Shown: positions 1 through 10,416, counted from the first letter of the stretch. The stretch is DNA of 64,000 bases from Yersinia nurmii (GCF_001112925.1 NZ_CPYD01000006.1:62001-126000), one strand, 5' to 3'. The notes: generated by a model from the letters alone, not told the origin. A program made the numbers and translations.

Positions 1-1324
1 TGATGGCGCGGTTTGGAATGATGGCTCACCTGTGACTGCAGAAGATTTTGTGTATAGTTGGCAGCGCCTTGCCGATCCCAAAATAGGGTCGCCTTACGCC
101 AGTTATTTGCAGTACGCTCAAATTGAAAACGTTGACGATATTTTAAACGGCACGAAAACGCCAGACACTTTAGGCGTTAAGGCATTGGATGCCAAAACGC
201 TACAGGTCACGTTAAACAAACCTGTGCCGTATTTTGTCAGTATGTTATCGCATACTTCAATGAAGCCAGTGAATCGGGCTATGGTGGAAAAGTTTGGCGA
301 TAAATGGACTTTGCCGGGAAACTATGTCGGCAATGGTGCATACAATCTGAAAGATTGGGTGGTCAACGAACGCATTGTTATTGAACGTAATCCTACCTAT
401 TGGAATAACAACGCGACGGTGATTGATCAGGCGACGTTCCTGCCAATTGCTTCTGAAGTGAGTGATATCAACCGTTATCGTAGCGGTGAAATAGATATTA
501 CCAGCGGTGCTATCCCGCCAACTTTATTCGCCAAAATGAAGCAAGACCTGCCAAAAGAAGTTCACGTTAGCCCTTATCTATGTACTTTCTATTATGAAAT
601 TAATAATGGAAAAGCGCCGTTTACCGATGCGCGCGTTAGAACCGCCATTAAATTGACGCTGGATCGTGATGTGATCGCCAATAAGATTATGGGACAAGGG
701 CAGATCCCAGCTTACGGATTTACGCCAACTTTTATGGAAGGGGCGAATTTCACATTGCCGGAATGGGCGGGCTGGTCGCAAGAGAAACGTAATCAGGTGG
801 CAAAACAACTATTGGCCGAGGCGGGATATAACGATAAAAATCCGCTGAAGTTCAATTTGCTCTACAACACATCGGATCAGAATAAACAGCAGGCAATTGC
901 CGCCGCGTCTATGTGGCAAAAGAATCTGGGCGCCAAAGTTACTTTGCAGAATCAGGAATGGAAAACTTCGCTTGAAAGCCGCCATCAAGGTCAATTTGAC
1001 GTGGCTCGAGCCACTTGGTGCGCGGATTATAATGAGCCTAGTGCCTTCCTGAATATGCTGTTATCCGACGGTAGCAATAATACCTTTTTCTATAAAAGTC
1101 CTGAATTTGACGCTATTTTGGCTAAAACGCTGACGGTGTCGGATGAAAAAGCGCGGGCCGCGCTATACCAGCAGGCAGAAAATTTGCTGGATAAAGATTC
1201 GGTGATGGTTCCGGTGTATTACCGGGTCAGCGCCCGACTTATTCGGCCAACAGTTGGTGGTTTTAGCGGGAAAGATCCGCAGGACGCAACTGATATAAAG
1301 AATTTGTATATCCGTAAACTCTAG
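1..1324 (+). CDS. Periplasmic oligopeptide-binding protein, OppA paralogue (5' truncated by window edge)
   Basis: Solute-binding protein of an oligopeptide ABC importer (SBP family 5), acting in the periplasm. The reading frame is open from base 2, so the start and signal peptide lie outside the window; the GTG at 32 is internal. It aligns along its whole visible length with the intact OppA encoded 205 bp downstream (shared DFVYSWQRLADPK, GNGAYxLKDWVVNERI, DVARAxWCADYNEPS). It is therefore one half of a tandem oppA duplication. Being first in the cluster, it probably feeds the same OppBCDF permease with a different peptide preference; that is inference. Confidence 0.93.
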   Translation, partial: DGAVWNDGSPVTAEDFVYSWQRLADPKIGSPYASYLQYAQIENVDDILNGTKTPDTLGVKALDAKTLQVTLNKPVPYFVSMLSHTSMKPVNRAMVEKFGDKWTLPGNYVGNGAYNLKDWVVNERIVIERNPTYWNNNATVIDQATFLPIASEVSDINRYRSGEIDITSGAIPPTLFAKMKQDLPKEVHVSPYLCTFYYEINNGKAPFTDARVRTAIKLTLDRDVIANKIMGQGQIPAYGFTPTFMEGANFTLPEWAGWSQEKRNQVAKQLLAEAGYNDKNPLKFNLLYNTSDQNKQQAIAAASMWQKNLGAKVTLQNQEWKTSLESRHQGQFDVARATWCADYNEPSAFLNMLLSDGSNNTFFYKSPEFDAILAKTLTVSDEKARAALYQQAENLLDKDSVMVPVYYRVSARLIRPTVGGFSGKDPQDATDIKNLYIRKL

Positions 1325-1420
1325 CAGAGTCAGACATATCGTAGTAAAAACAATGATGGCAGTGAAATAGGGATGTATGACGCAGCGTCAGCGCGGTGTT
1401 AATACATGTGGGTCTTACTT

Positions 1421-1473
1421 CCTATGGATTCGTTCCTCCATAGGGGTAAATAAAAAAATGCCTTTTAAAAGGC
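1421..1473. repeat. Two inverted repeats between the oppA copies
   Basis: A perfect 8-bp stem (CCTATGGA at 1421-1428 with TCCATAGG at 1437-1444) is followed by a 14-bp perfect palindrome (GCCTTTTAAAAGGC, 1460-1473) just after an A-run. The first may end the upstream oppA message; the second lies in the leader of the next oppA. There is no long U-tract, so Rho-independent termination is uncertain. Confidence 0.45.
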
Positions 1474-1529
1474 GAGGCGTATTCAGTCACTGGATAACGC
1501 AATAATAAAAAACTGGAGTTAAGATAAGT

Positions 1530-3167
1530 ATGACCAACATCACAAAGAAAAGTCTCCTGGCCGCAGGTATCATCGCCGCTTTGGGTATAGCGTCCGTCAG
1601 CAGCAGTTTTGCCGCAGACGTTCCGGCCGGCGTTCAATTGGCAGAAAAGCAGGTTTTAGTCCGTAATAACGGCTCTGAGCCTCAGTCTTTGGACCCGCAC
1701 AAAATTGAAGGCGTGCCTGAGTCAAACCTGTCCCGTGACCTGCTGGAAGGCGTAGTGATCAACTCGCCAAACGGTGACATTGTTCCGGGTGTGGCAGAAA
1801 GCTGGGATAACAAAGATTTTAAGGTCTGGACTTTCCATCTGCGTAAAGATGCTAAATGGTCAAATGGTGACCCTGTCACTGCTCAAGACTTCGTTTATAG
1901 CTGGCAACGATTGGCCGACCCAAAAACGGCTTCCCCTTACGAAAGCTATGTGCAATATGCGCATATCGCTAATATTGATGACATTATTACCGGTAAGAAA
2001 CCGGCAGACACGCTGGGTGTAAAAGCGCTGGATGACCATACGCTGGAAGTCACTTTAAGCGAGCCGGTGCCTTATCTGGCCAAATTGCTGGCGCACCCGT
2101 CTATGTCTCCAGTGAATAAAGCCGTCGTTGAGAAGTTTGGCGACAAATGGACTCAACCGAAAAACTTCGTTGGCAACGGCGCTTATAAACTGAAAGACTG
2201 GGTGGTGAACGAACGCATCGTTCTGGAACGTAGCCCAACCTATTGGGATAACGATAAAACCGTTATCAATCAGGTTACTTATCTGCCAATTTCTTCAGAA
2301 GTGACTGACGTTAACCGTTATCGCACCGGCGAAATCGACATGACCTATAACAACATGCCGATCGAGTTATTCCAGAAGCTGAAGAAAGAGATTCCCGATC
2401 AAGTACATGTAGATCCTTATCTTTGTACTTATTACTACGAAATCAATAATGCTAAAGCGCCATTTACAGATGTTCGCGTACGTGAAGCATTGAAATTAGG
2501 TATGGATCGTGACGTTATCGTTAATAAGGTGAAGAATCAGGGCGATCTGCCAGCCTTTGGTTTCACGCCGCCATATACCAGCGGTGCCAATCTGAAGCAA
2601 CCCGAGTGGGCGAGCTGGACACAAGAAAAACGTAATGAAGAAGCGAAAAAATTGTTGGCCGAAGCCGGTTATACCAAAGATAAACCGCTGACATTCAACC
2701 TGTTGTATAACACTTCCGATCTGCATAAAAAACTGGCTATCGCCGCTGCGTCTATCTGGAAGAAAAATCTGGGTGTGGACGTGAAGCTGGAAAATCAGGA
2801 ATGGAAAACCTTCCTGGATACGCGTCATCAGGGCAATTTCGACGTGGCGCGTGCCGGTTGGTGCGCCGACTACAACGAGCCTTCTTCATTCCTGAATATG
2901 ATGCTGTCTAACAGTAGCAACAATACCGTTCATTATAAGAGCCCGGCCTTTGATAAGTTGATTTCCGATACGCTGAAAGTGAAAACCGATGAAGAGCGTG
3001 CGGCGTTGTATCAGCAGGCAGAAACTCAGTTGGATAAAGATTCTGCCATCGTGCCAGTGTATTACTACGTGAATGCCCGTTTGGTGAAACCTTACGTGGG
3101 GGGATATACCGGTAAAGATCCGCTGGACAACTTGCACGTTAAAGATCTTTATATTATCAAGCATTAA
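1530..3167 (+). CDS. oppA: Periplasmic oligopeptide-binding protein OppA
   Basis: Captures oligopeptides in the periplasm and delivers them to the OppBC channel. It has 545 aa, close to E. coli OppA (543). The Sec signal peptide covers about residues 1-29: basic start, hydrophobic core, cleavage after SSFA. The mature protein begins ADVPAGVQLAEKQ and has the family segments SLDPHKIEG and DVARAGWCADYNEPSSF. The ATG at 1530 is preceded by a GGAG sequence. A hairpin right after the stop probably lets oppA be made in excess over oppBCDF. It is a paralogue of the truncated gene at 1-1324. Confidence 0.97.
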   Translation: MTNITKKSLLAAGIIAALGIASVSSSFAADVPAGVQLAEKQVLVRNNGSEPQSLDPHKIEGVPESNLSRDLLEGVVINSPNGDIVPGVAESWDNKDFKVWTFHLRKDAKWSNGDPVTAQDFVYSWQRLADPKTASPYESYVQYAHIANIDDIITGKKPADTLGVKALDDHTLEVTLSEPVPYLAKLLAHPSMSPVNKAVVEKFGDKWTQPKNFVGNGAYKLKDWVVNERIVLERSPTYWDNDKTVINQVTYLPISSEVTDVNRYRTGEIDMTYNNMPIELFQKLKKEIPDQVHVDPYLCTYYYEINNAKAPFTDVRVREALKLGMDRDVIVNKVKNQGDLPAFGFTPPYTSGANLKQPEWASWTQEKRNEEAKKLLAEAGYTKDKPLTFNLLYNTSDLHKKLAIAAASIWKKNLGVDVKLENQEWKTFLDTRHQGNFDVARAGWCADYNEPSSFLNMMLSNSSNNTVHYKSPAFDKLISDTLKVKTDEERAALYQQAETQLDKDSAIVPVYYYVNARLVKPYVGGYTGKDPLDNLHVKDLYIIKH

Positions 3168-3176
3168 TCATTTTGA

Positions 3177-3210
3177 GGGCGGTTTCCTATGGGAAACTGC
3201 CCTTATTGTT
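3177..3210 (+). terminator. Hairpin between oppA and oppB
   Basis: GGGCGGTTTCC (3177-3187), loop TATG, GGAAACTGCCC (3192-3202; one G-U pair), then TTATTGTTT. It lies 10 bp after the oppA stop and 50 bp before oppB, which suits a partial terminator or 3'-end stabiliser that raises binding protein relative to permease. Confidence 0.7.
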
Positions 3211-3258
3211 TCGATAATATAAAGCCGTATTAAAAGGCTAAAGACACAGGTACGGGCA

Positions 3259-4179
3259 ATGTTAAAGTTTATTTTACGCCGCTGTTTGGAAGCGATTCCG
3301 ACGTTATTTATACTGATTACCATTTCATTCTTTATGATGCGTCTTGCGCCGGGAAGTCCATTTACCGGTGAGCGTAATCTTCCGCCAGAAGTCATGGCCA
3401 ATATTGAGGCGAAATATCACCTCAACGATCCTATTTATAAGCAGTATTTCAATTACCTTGGCCAATTGGCGCAAGGGGATTTGGGGCCTTCATTCAAATA
3501 TAAAGATTATACCGTTAATGATTTGGTGGCCGCGTCTTTCCCGGTTTCCGCCAAGCTCGGTCTTGCGGCCTTTATTTTGGCCGTGGTGTTGGGGGTGAGT
3601 GCCGGCGTTATTGCGGCGTTGAATCAGAATACCAAATGGGATTATACGGTAATGGGCTTTGCCATGACCGGGGTAGTTATCCCCAGTTTTGTGGTGTCAC
3701 CGCTGTTGGTGCTGATTTTTGCCATCATGCTTAAATGGTTACCGGGTGGAGGCTGGAACGGGGGCGCACTGAAATTTATGATTCTACCGATGGTGGCGCT
3801 TTCTCTGGCTTATATAGCCAGTATCGCGCGTATTACCCGCGGTTCGATGATTGAAGTGTTGCATTCCAACTTTATTCGCACCGCGCGAGCCAAAGGTTTG
3901 CCGCTGCGTACTATTGTATTCCGCCACGCATTAAAACCGGCGCTGTTGCCCGTTTTGTCTTATATGGGGCCAGCGTTCGTGGGCATTATTACCGGTTCTA
4001 TGGTAATTGAAACCATTTTCGGGTTACCGGGGATTGGTCAGCTGTTCGTAAACGGAGCGTTAAACCGCGATTATTCTCTGGTATTGAGTTTGACGATACT
4101 GGTGGGCGCGTTAACCATTTTATTTAATGCGATCGTTGACGTGCTGTATGCCGTTATCGATCCCAAAATCCGTTACTAA
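3259..4179 (+). CDS. oppB: Oligopeptide ABC transporter permease OppB
   Basis: Inner-membrane permease subunit of the OppABCDF importer, 306 aa, the usual length. It begins MLKFILRRCLEAIPTLFILITISFF, the typical first helix of DppB/OppB permeases, and has about six membrane segments. The EAA loop that docks to the ATPases is near residues 210-225 (RTARAKGLPLRTIVFRHAL). It is followed 18 bp later by oppC on the same strand. Partner: OppC. Confidence 0.97.
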   Translation: MLKFILRRCLEAIPTLFILITISFFMMRLAPGSPFTGERNLPPEVMANIEAKYHLNDPIYKQYFNYLGQLAQGDLGPSFKYKDYTVNDLVAASFPVSAKLGLAAFILAVVLGVSAGVIAALNQNTKWDYTVMGFAMTGVVIPSFVVSPLLVLIFAIMLKWLPGGGWNGGALKFMILPMVALSLAYIASIARITRGSMIEVLHSNFIRTARAKGLPLRTIVFRHALKPALLPVLSYMGPAFVGIITGSMVIETIFGLPGIGQLFVNGALNRDYSLVLSLTILVGALTILFNAIVDVLYAVIDPKIRY

Positions 4180-4197
4180 CACTGGAGCTGGCCTATT

Positions 4198-5103
4198 ATG
4201 TTGAGCAAAAGAAATAGCGAAACGCTGGAAGCTTTCAGTGAAAAACTGGAAGTGGAAGGGCGTAGCCTTTGGCAGGATGCCCGTCGCCGTTTTGTACATA
4301 ACCGCGCGGCGATCACCAGTTTGGTGGTCCTGATGTTAATTACTTTGTTTGTGATTCTGGCTCCGATGCTGTCGCCATTTGCCTATGACGATACCGATTG
4401 GGCCATGATGTCGGCGGCGCCAAGCTTTGAATCCGGGCACTATTTTGGCACCGATTCCTCTGGCCGTGATTTACTGGTTCGTGTTGCCATCGGTGGACGA
4501 ATCTCGCTGATGGTAGGCGTTGCCGCGGCACTGGTCGCGGTGGTGGTTGGTACGTTGTACGGTTCACTCTCCGGTTATCTGGGTGGAAAAATCGACTCCC
4601 TGATGATGCGTTTGCTGGAAATTTTGAACTCCTTCCCGTTTATGTTCTTCGTGATTCTATTGGTGACCTTCTTCGGACAGAACATTCTGCTGATCTTTGT
4701 GGCGATCGGTATGGTTTCCTGGCTGGATATGGCGCGTATCGTGCGCGGACAGACTCTAAGCCTAAAGCGCAAAGAATTCATCGAAGCGGCGCTGGTGGGC
4801 GGCGTATCAACCCGCAATATTGTGGTGCGGCATATTGTCCCTAACGTATTGGGCGTGGTGGTGGTTTACGCTTCTTTATTGGTTCCGAGCATGATTCTGT
4901 TCGAATCCTTCCTGAGCTTCCTCGGATTGGGAACTCAGGAACCGTTAAGTAGCTGGGGCGCATTATTGAGTGATGGCGCCAACTCGATGGAAGTTTCCCC
5001 TTGGTTACTGATGTTCCCGGCGGGTTTCCTGGTGATTACGCTATTTTGTTTCAACTTTATCGGCGATGGCTTGCGTGATGCCCTCGACCCGAAAGATCGC
5101 TGA
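4198..5103 (+). CDS. oppC: Oligopeptide ABC transporter permease OppC
   Basis: Second permease subunit of the Opp importer, 301 aa. A cytoplasmic N-terminal stretch rich in charged residues (about 1-35) precedes the first membrane helix, as in the OppC/DppC N-terminal domain family. The [19 protein letters not shown] segment and the EAA loop ([21 protein letters not shown]) are clear. It lies between oppB and oppD with short gaps, indicating one transcript. Confidence 0.97.
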   Translation: MLSKRNSETLEAFSEKLEVEGRSLWQDARRRFVHNRAAITSLVVLMLITLFVILAPMLSPFAYDDTDWAMMSAAPSFESGHYFGTDSSGRDLLVRVAIGGRISLMVGVAAALVAVVVGTLYGSLSGYLGGKIDSLMMRLLEILNSFPFMFFVILLVTFFGQNILLIFVAIGMVSWLDMARIVRGQTLSLKRKEFIEAALVGGVSTRNIVVRHIVPNVLGVVVVYASLLVPSMILFESFLSFLGLGTQEPLSSWGALLSDGANSMEVSPWLLMFPAGFLVITLFCFNFIGDGLRDALDPKDR

Positions 5104-5114
5104 GGAATATTGCC

Positions 5115-6116
5115 ATGTCGATTACGAATAATCAGTCTGCCAATCCACAGTCTGTCTTGTTGGATGTGAAAGACCTCAGTGTGACTTTCTCTACGCCGGA
5201 TGGCGATGTGACGGCGGTGAACGATCTGAACTTCGACCTACGTGCCGGCGAAACCTTGGGCATCGTCGGGGAGTCTGGTTCAGGTAAATCTCAGACCGCA
5301 TTTGCTCTGATGGGCCTGCTGGCCAGCAATGGGCGTATTGGTGGTTCTGCCAAATTCAACGGCCGGGAAATTCTGAATCTGCCGGAAAAACAGCTGAACC
5401 GGCTGCGGGCAGAGGAAATCTCGATGATTTTCCAGGATCCAATGACATCGCTGAATCCTTATATGCGCGTCGGCGAACAGCTGATGGAAGTGCTGCAATT
5501 GCATAAAAAGATGAGCAAAAGCGAAGCCTTTGAAGAATCCATTCGGATGCTGGATGCAGTAAAAATGCCGGAAGCTCGTAAGCGGATGCGGATGTATCCC
5601 CATGAGTTTTCTGGCGGGATGCGTCAGCGAGTCATGATTGCTATGGCGTTGTTGTGTCGTCCTAAGTTATTGATTGCCGATGAGCCGACTACTGCGCTGG
5701 ACGTTACCGTACAGGCGCAGATTATGACGCTGTTGAATGAGCTGAAAAACGAATTCAATACCGCGATTATTATGATTACCCATGATTTGGGGGTGGTGGC
5801 GGGTATCTGCAATAAAGTATTGGTGATGTATGCTGGCCGAACCATGGAATACGGCAAAGCCCGCGACGTGTTTTATCATCCAAGCCACCCATATTCTATT
5901 GGTTTGCTAAATGCGGTTCCGCGTTTGGACGCTGAAGGCGAATCGTTGATGACCATCCCCGGCAATCCGCCGAACCTGCTGCGTTTACCGAAGGGCTGCC
6001 CGTTTCAGCCTCGCTGCCAGTACGCCATGGACCGTTGCTCAACCGCACCGGCATTGGAGCATTTTGGTGAAGGACGTTTACGCGCTTGCTTTAAGCCAGT
6101 GGGGGAATTGGTATGA
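5115..6116 (+). CDS. oppD: Oligopeptide ABC transporter ATP-binding protein OppD
   Basis: Cytoplasmic ATPase of the Opp importer, 333 aa. The Walker A P-loop GESGSGKS is at residues 52-59, with Q-loop [12 protein letters not shown], signature FSGGMRQR and Walker [13 protein letters not shown]. The C-terminal oligopeptide-transporter extension carries [14 protein letters not shown], the cysteine set seen in Fe-S-binding Opp/Dpp ATPases. Its stop overlaps the oppF start (ATGA at 6113-6116), implying translational coupling with its heterodimer partner. Confidence 0.97.
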   Translation: MSITNNQSANPQSVLLDVKDLSVTFSTPDGDVTAVNDLNFDLRAGETLGIVGESGSGKSQTAFALMGLLASNGRIGGSAKFNGREILNLPEKQLNRLRAEEISMIFQDPMTSLNPYMRVGEQLMEVLQLHKKMSKSEAFEESIRMLDAVKMPEARKRMRMYPHEFSGGMRQRVMIAMALLCRPKLLIADEPTTALDVTVQAQIMTLLNELKNEFNTAIIMITHDLGVVAGICNKVLVMYAGRTMEYGKARDVFYHPSHPYSIGLLNAVPRLDAEGESLMTIPGNPPNLLRLPKGCPFQPRCQYAMDRCSTAPALEHFGEGRLRACFKPVGELV

Positions 6117-7114
6117 ATACAGTGACAGATAAGCGCGTTTTGCTCGAAGTCGCCGATCTGAAAGTGCATTTCGACATTCAGGATGGCAAACAGTGGTTCT
6201 GGCAACCGTCGAAAACCTTGAAAGCGGTGGACGGCGTGACGCTCCGTTTATACGAAGGGGAAACCCTGGGTGTGGTGGGCGAATCCGGCTGTGGTAAATC
6301 GACTTTTGCTCGCGCCATTATCGGTTTGGTTAAAGCGACCGGCGGCAGCGTTGCTTGGTTAGGGAAAGATTTGCTGAATATGAGCGACGCCGAGTGGCGT
6401 ACTACGCGCAGCGATATTCAGATGATTTTCCAGGACCCGTTAGCGTCATTGAATCCGCGAATGACTATCGGTGAAATTATTGCCGAACCTTTGCGCACCT
6501 ATTACCCTAAAATGCCACGTCAGGAAGTGCGGGATAAAGTAAAGGCCATGATGTTAAAAGTGGGCCTGTTACCCAACCTGATCAACCGTTATCCGCATGA
6601 GTTCTCTGGCGGTCAGTGTCAACGCATCGGTATTGCCAGAGCGCTGATTTTGGAGCCGAAACTGGTTATTTGTGACGAACCGGTATCGGCTCTGGACGTA
6701 TCGATTCAGGCGCAGGTGGTTAATCTGTTGCAGCAGTTACAGCGTGAGATGGGGCTGTCGTTGATCTTTATTGCTCACGATTTGGCGGTGGTAAAACACA
6801 TTTCCGATCGCGTATTGGTGATGTATCTCGGCCATGCGGTCGAACTGGGTACCTACGATGAGGTGTACCATAATCCGCAGCATCCATATACTAAAGCGCT
6901 AATGTCGGCAGTACCTATTCCCGATCCTGATAAAGAGCGTGACAAGGTGATCCAACTGTTGGAAGGGGAACTCCCTTCGCCGATCAACCCGCCGTCCGGC
7001 TGCGTGTTCCGTACCCGCTGTCCGATTGCCGGGCCGGAGTGTGCTAAAACCCGACCGCTGCTGGAAGGCAGCTTCCGTCATGCGGTTTCCTGTCTGAAAG
7101 TTGATCCGTTGTAA
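6113..7114 (+). CDS. oppF: Oligopeptide ABC transporter ATP-binding protein OppF
   Basis: Second ATPase of the Opp importer, 333 aa. Walker A GESGCGKS is at residues 56-63, with signature FSGGQCQR, Walker [13 protein letters not shown] and the C-terminal [14 protein letters not shown] cysteine motif. The start overlaps the oppD stop by 4 bp. It is the last gene of the operon, closed by a strong hairpin 31 bp downstream. Confidence 0.97.
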   Translation: MNTVTDKRVLLEVADLKVHFDIQDGKQWFWQPSKTLKAVDGVTLRLYEGETLGVVGESGCGKSTFARAIIGLVKATGGSVAWLGKDLLNMSDAEWRTTRSDIQMIFQDPLASLNPRMTIGEIIAEPLRTYYPKMPRQEVRDKVKAMMLKVGLLPNLINRYPHEFSGGQCQRIGIARALILEPKLVICDEPVSALDVSIQAQVVNLLQQLQREMGLSLIFIAHDLAVVKHISDRVLVMYLGHAVELGTYDEVYHNPQHPYTKALMSAVPIPDPDKERDKVIQLLEGELPSPINPPSGCVFRTRCPIAGPECAKTRPLLEGSFRHAVSCLKVDPL

Positions 7115-7145
7115 GCATTCCTGCTGAGCTTCATTGAGGCAAACA

Positions 7146-7181
7146 AAAAGCCCTGTCAGTTCAATTACTGACAGGGCTTTT
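7146..7181. terminator. Bidirectional terminator between oppF and yciU
   Basis: Perfect 15-bp stem AAAAGCCCTGTCAGT (7146-7160) with ACTGACAGGGCTTTT (7167-7181) and a 6-nt loop. It has an A-run on one side and a T-run on the other, so it serves both convergent genes. Confidence 0.92.
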
Positions 7182-7228
7182 CTATCGGCAAGGTACCCCA
7201 TTAGTCTGAGACTGAATGCGTGCCTGAC

Positions 7229-7567
7229 TTACTCTTTCCACAAAATATGGCAGAGTTTATGGTCTTTTTCTCGGCATAACAGAACGCGGGCAAAGACGTC
7301 ATTAACCGGTTCGCCTTCGCTCTCGGCCAGACCGATGACCACTTCCGCGAAGAAATCGGGATTCAGATCAAAATCGACGTGCTCATTCCAGTCTTCCGCG
7401 GGATCGAAAAGCTCCGCCGCACCGCGTTCCTCAAACTGCAAATTGAAGAGCAGAATATCTGCCGGATCCAGATTGTCGCCTGCCAGCTCAAGAAAAATAT
7501 CGTAAGCCTGTTCCAGCGTTTCGTCTTCGCTCAGGCGGTTGTTGAGGTCCATAATCGTCTGGTCCAT
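7229..7567 (-). CDS. yciU: YciU family protein (DUF440), possible dsDNA mimic
   Basis: Very acidic small protein, 112 aa from the ATG chosen here. It matches E. coli YciU across its length ([42 protein letters not shown]...[11 protein letters not shown]). The family (DUF440) has been proposed to mimic the charge of double-stranded DNA; the partner is not visible here. The frame is open further upstream with ATGs at 7588 and 7624, but homology begins near MDLNNRL and a GGGA lies 8 nt before the chosen start. It converges with oppF. Confidence 0.9.
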   Translation of the reverse strand: MDQTIMDLNNRLSEDETLEQAYDIFLELAGDNLDPADILLFNLQFEERGAAELFDPAEDWNEHVDFDLNPDFFAEVVIGLAESEGEPVNDVFARVLLCREKDHKLCHILWKE

Positions 7568-7701
7568 GTGCAGGTTCCCATTAGTCATCGCAATATTGCC
7601 CACATTAAAACATTCTCTTTGCACCTTTTACACACTTTATAGCGCTTATTGCCAATAACTAAGAATTTCTACAATACAATAATCATTACTAAGCAACATT
7701 A

Positions 7702-9162
7702 TTATAGGAATGGACTGAAGAAATAGAACAGACGCTCCATCACTCGATGCCAGAGCGGCCGTTTGGCCCAAACTTCACCGTCCAGCAGCACTGAGCGAGC
7801 GATGTAATCGTCCTGAACCTGAGACAAATCATTACCGAAACCGGCATCATCAATCACCAGCGTGATCTCAAAGTTTAGCCACAGGCTGCGCATATCCAGA
7901 TTGACCGTACCGACCAGGCTTAGCTGACCATCGACCAAGACGCTCTTGCTGTGCAGCAAGCCGCCTTCAAACTGATGAATTTTAACGCCAGCCTCCAGCA
8001 ATTCGGCGAAGAATGCGCGACTGGCCCAGCGGACCATCATGGAATCGTTGTCTTTTGGAACGATAATACTGACGTCTACGCCGCGCTGCGCAGCGGTGCA
8101 AATAGCGTGGAGCAAATCGTCGCTAGGCACGAAGTAGGGGGTGGTCATCACCAATTGCTCACGGGCGGCGTAAACCGCGGTCAGTAGCGCTTGATGAATC
8201 ATTTCTTCCGGGAATCCAGGGCCGGAAGCAATAACCTGAATAGTATGGCCGGACTCTTGTTCAAACGGCATGATATTGGTATCGGGCGGCGGGGGTAAAA
8301 TACGTTTTCCGGTTTCGATTTCCCAATCACAGGCATAAACTATACCCATGGTTGTTGCTACCGGGCCTTCCATTCGCGCCATCATATCGATCCATTGACC
8401 CACGCCTGCATCCTGTTTAAAGAAACGCGGATCAACCATATTCATACTGCCGGTATAAGCGATAAAGTTATCAATCAGCACCACTTTACGGTGTTGACGT
8501 AAATCCATTCGGCGCAAGAATACGCGGAACAAATTCACTTTCAGTGCTTCAACCACTTCAATGCCGGCGTTGCGCATCATGGCGGGATAAGGGCTGCGGA
8601 AGAAGGTCACGCTTCCGGCAGAATCTAGCATAACGCGGCAATGCACGCCCCGACGAGCGGCGGCCATTAAGGATTCCGCTACTTGGTCCACCAGTCCACC
8701 GGGTTGCCAGATATAGAAAACCATTTCAATATTATGTTGAGCCAGATCGATATCGCGGATCAGCGCTTTCAGTGTGTCATCGGTGGTGGTCAACAACTGA
8801 AGTTGGTTGCCTTTAACGCCGCTGATGCCCTGACGACGTTCGCACAGTTGGAATAGCGGTGCAGCTACTTCGCTGTTTTCGGTGGCAAAGATATGCTGGC
8901 ATTCTTTTAATTCACTTAGCCAATGAGCGGTGGAAGGCCACATGGCCTTGGCACGTTCGGCTCGTCGTTTACCAAGATGCAGCTCCCCGAACGACAGGTA
9001 GGCAATAATTCCGACCAACGGCAGAATATAGATGATCAGCAACCAGGCCATGGCGGAAGGGACTGCGCGTCGCTTCATCAGGATACGTAGCGTTACCCCG
9101 GCAATAAGCAGCCAGTAGCCGAAGATGGAGAGCCAACTGATTACGGTATAAAATGTTGTCAT
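7702..9162 (-). CDS. clsA: Cardiolipin synthase A
   Basis: Inner-membrane phospholipase-D-superfamily enzyme that joins two phosphatidylglycerols into cardiolipin plus glycerol. From the ATG at 9162 it has 486 aa, the length of E. coli ClsA; the frame continues 16 codons upstream without homology. Two N-terminal membrane helices (about 4-60) precede two HKD motifs: [18 protein letters not shown] and [20 protein letters not shown]. It has the same neighbours as in E. coli (yciU downstream, yciY divergent). Confidence 0.96.
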   Translation of the reverse strand: MTTFYTVISWLSIFGYWLLIAGVTLRILMKRRAVPSAMAWLLIIYILPLVGIIAYLSFGELHLGKRRAERAKAMWPSTAHWLSELKECQHIFATENSEVAAPLFQLCERRQGISGVKGNQLQLLTTTDDTLKALIRDIDLAQHNIEMVFYIWQPGGLVDQVAESLMAAARRGVHCRVMLDSAGSVTFFRSPYPAMMRNAGIEVVEALKVNLFRVFLRRMDLRQHRKVVLIDNFIAYTGSMNMVDPRFFKQDAGVGQWIDMMARMEGPVATTMGIVYACDWEIETGKRILPPPPDTNIMPFEQESGHTIQVIASGPGFPEEMIHQALLTAVYAAREQLVMTTPYFVPSDDLLHAICTAAQRGVDVSIIVPKDNDSMMVRWASRAFFAELLEAGVKIHQFEGGLLHSKSVLVDGQLSLVGTVNLDMRSLWLNFEITLVIDDAGFGNDLSQVQDDYIARSVLLDGEVWAKRPLWHRVMERLFYFFSPFL

Positions 9163-9382
9163 AAAAGCGAGAAGTCCTGTTCGCAAACGTTCATCACTGA
9201 GTGTACGCACAGTAATGAAAAGGGGAAACCATTAACTCGATATATTCAACTATAAATTCTTTCAGTTAAAAGGACTTGCGTCCATTCATGCTCTTATAAT
9301 CTTAGCGGGTTTCTCGTCAAGCGTGAATAAACCTGCGATGGAATAAGATAACTACGAATTCTTATTACCTGCGGACAAGTAC

Positions 9383-9410
9383 TTGGCGGCTGAGCCGAAA
9401 GGTCTATAAT
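9383..9410 (+). promoter_or_regulatory. Putative sigma70 promoter of yciY
   Basis: TTGGCG (9383-9388), a 16-bp spacer, then a consensus TATAAT (9405-9410), 32 bp before the yciY ATG. The -10 is perfect and the -35 matches four of six positions. Confidence 0.5.
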
Positions 9411-9442
9411 GAGCCGGTTCTCAGCTTTGGAAGAATAGTTTC

Positions 9443-9622
9443 ATGAGACGTAGTAAAAATGAAGTTGGCCGTTGGCGGATGCTTCGGCAAAATCAACGTC
9501 GGCGTAATCGCTGGCTGGAAGGGCAATCTCGTCGTTATCGCCATATATATAGCGTGCGCCAGATTCATGTAAATCAGCATCGTCGGGCGTTGTTGTTTAG
9601 TGTGGCTTACGAGTGGCAGTAA
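9443..9622 (+). CDS. yciY: Small basic protein YciY
   Basis: A 59-aa, strongly Arg-rich protein that resembles E. coli YciY (57 aa): it starts MRRSKNEVGRWRMLRQ and has RWLEGQSRR in the middle. It occupies the E. coli position, divergent from clsA. A promoter-like sequence lies just upstream and a hairpin with a T-run just downstream. Function unknown; the Arg content suggests nucleic-acid or membrane contact, but that is only composition. It is easily missed because of its size. Confidence 0.85.
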   Translation: MRRSKNEVGRWRMLRQNQRRRNRWLEGQSRRYRHIYSVRQIHVNQHRRALLFSVAYEWQ

Positions 9623-9636
9623 ATGATGAGAATAAT

Positions 9637-9665
9637 AAAAACGGTCCCTTTGTGGGGCTGTTTTT
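9637..9665 (+). terminator. Terminator of yciY
   Basis: AAAAACGGTCCC (9637-9648), 5-nt loop, GGGGCTGTTTTT (9654-9665), a 12-bp stem with two G-U pairs ending in a U-run, 15 bp after the yciY stop. Confidence 0.8.
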
Positions 9666-9820
9666 ATCTTGCTTCAATATATCCTACAAATAGGCCATGA
9701 GTATTTTTACTTCATTTTTCTGCGCGGAATCTAACCAGATGAAGTGGACATAAAAATATTCTTCAGATATTTCTTGAACGGATTTCACTTCTGAGTAAAG
9801 TCGCGTTAATATATATACAT

Positions 9821-9881
9821 GGTCGCTTTGTGACTAGAGGTCAGTTTCAGGGGTGTTACTGAGCGATAGCATAAAGCGACC
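9821..9881. repeat. 61-bp interrupted hairpin element, possible structured RNA or small mobile palindrome
   Basis: Three nested complementary blocks: GGTCGCTTT (9821-9829) with AAAGCGACC (9873-9881); CTA (9834-9836) with TAG (9867-9869); TCAGT (9841-9845) with ACTGA (9858-9862). They are separated by short internal loops of nearly equal size and a 12-nt apical loop. A second small stem (CCGA/TCGG, 9880-9891) abuts it. The AT-rich stretch just upstream (TAATATATATA) could act as a -10 region. Whether it is transcribed is unknown. Confidence 0.45.
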
Positions 9882-10269
9882 GACCTTTCGGCGTAATATT
9901 TAGCCATTTATTCAAGTTTCCTTTCTTTATTAATGTTCGCATTATTCATCGTATCATGCTGTTTTTTATAGATTTGACATTCAATAATGACGAGTTCAAT
10001 TTCGGTTGTATATCAATGGACACTATCTGAAATATTTCAGAAATGACTATTTAGGTGTGCGAGATGAATCTGATTGCTTAATCAAATGTCAATATCCATA
10101 ACAACCTAAAAATAAATATTACAACGCTTTTCTCGTGCGATGGACAATAAATCAGACAATTAACTTTTGGCCAAATCTGCGGGTAATCATCTTCAATGCG
10201 CAGCCTAAAATAACGTTATCCCACTTGTTGTTATATGTTTTCATCTGTTCTTTTTAGGGGCGATGAAAG

Positions 10270-10416
10270 ATGAATCAACCGCTTATAGTCTTATATCCAA
10301 ACCGTGTACGGGGTTCTGCAGATAAATCCAGTTTAAAACTAGGTATTAATTTAAAAAAAACAGAGTCGGTATTCGCGCGATTGAGCGAAATCTCGTTTTT
10401 ATGCGTGAAACGATAA
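10270..10416 (+). CDS. Doubtful 48-aa open frame
   Basis: ATG at 10270 with a GAAAG sequence right before it and AGGGG about 12 nt upstream. The product begins MNQPLIVLYPNRVRG and is Lys/Arg-rich. No family recognised and the composition is AT-rich. It could be a gene remnant or chance; it is kept only because it has a ribosome-site-like sequence in an otherwise empty stretch. Confidence 0.2.
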   Translation: MNQPLIVLYPNRVRGSADKSSLKLGINLKKTESVFARLSEISFLCVKR

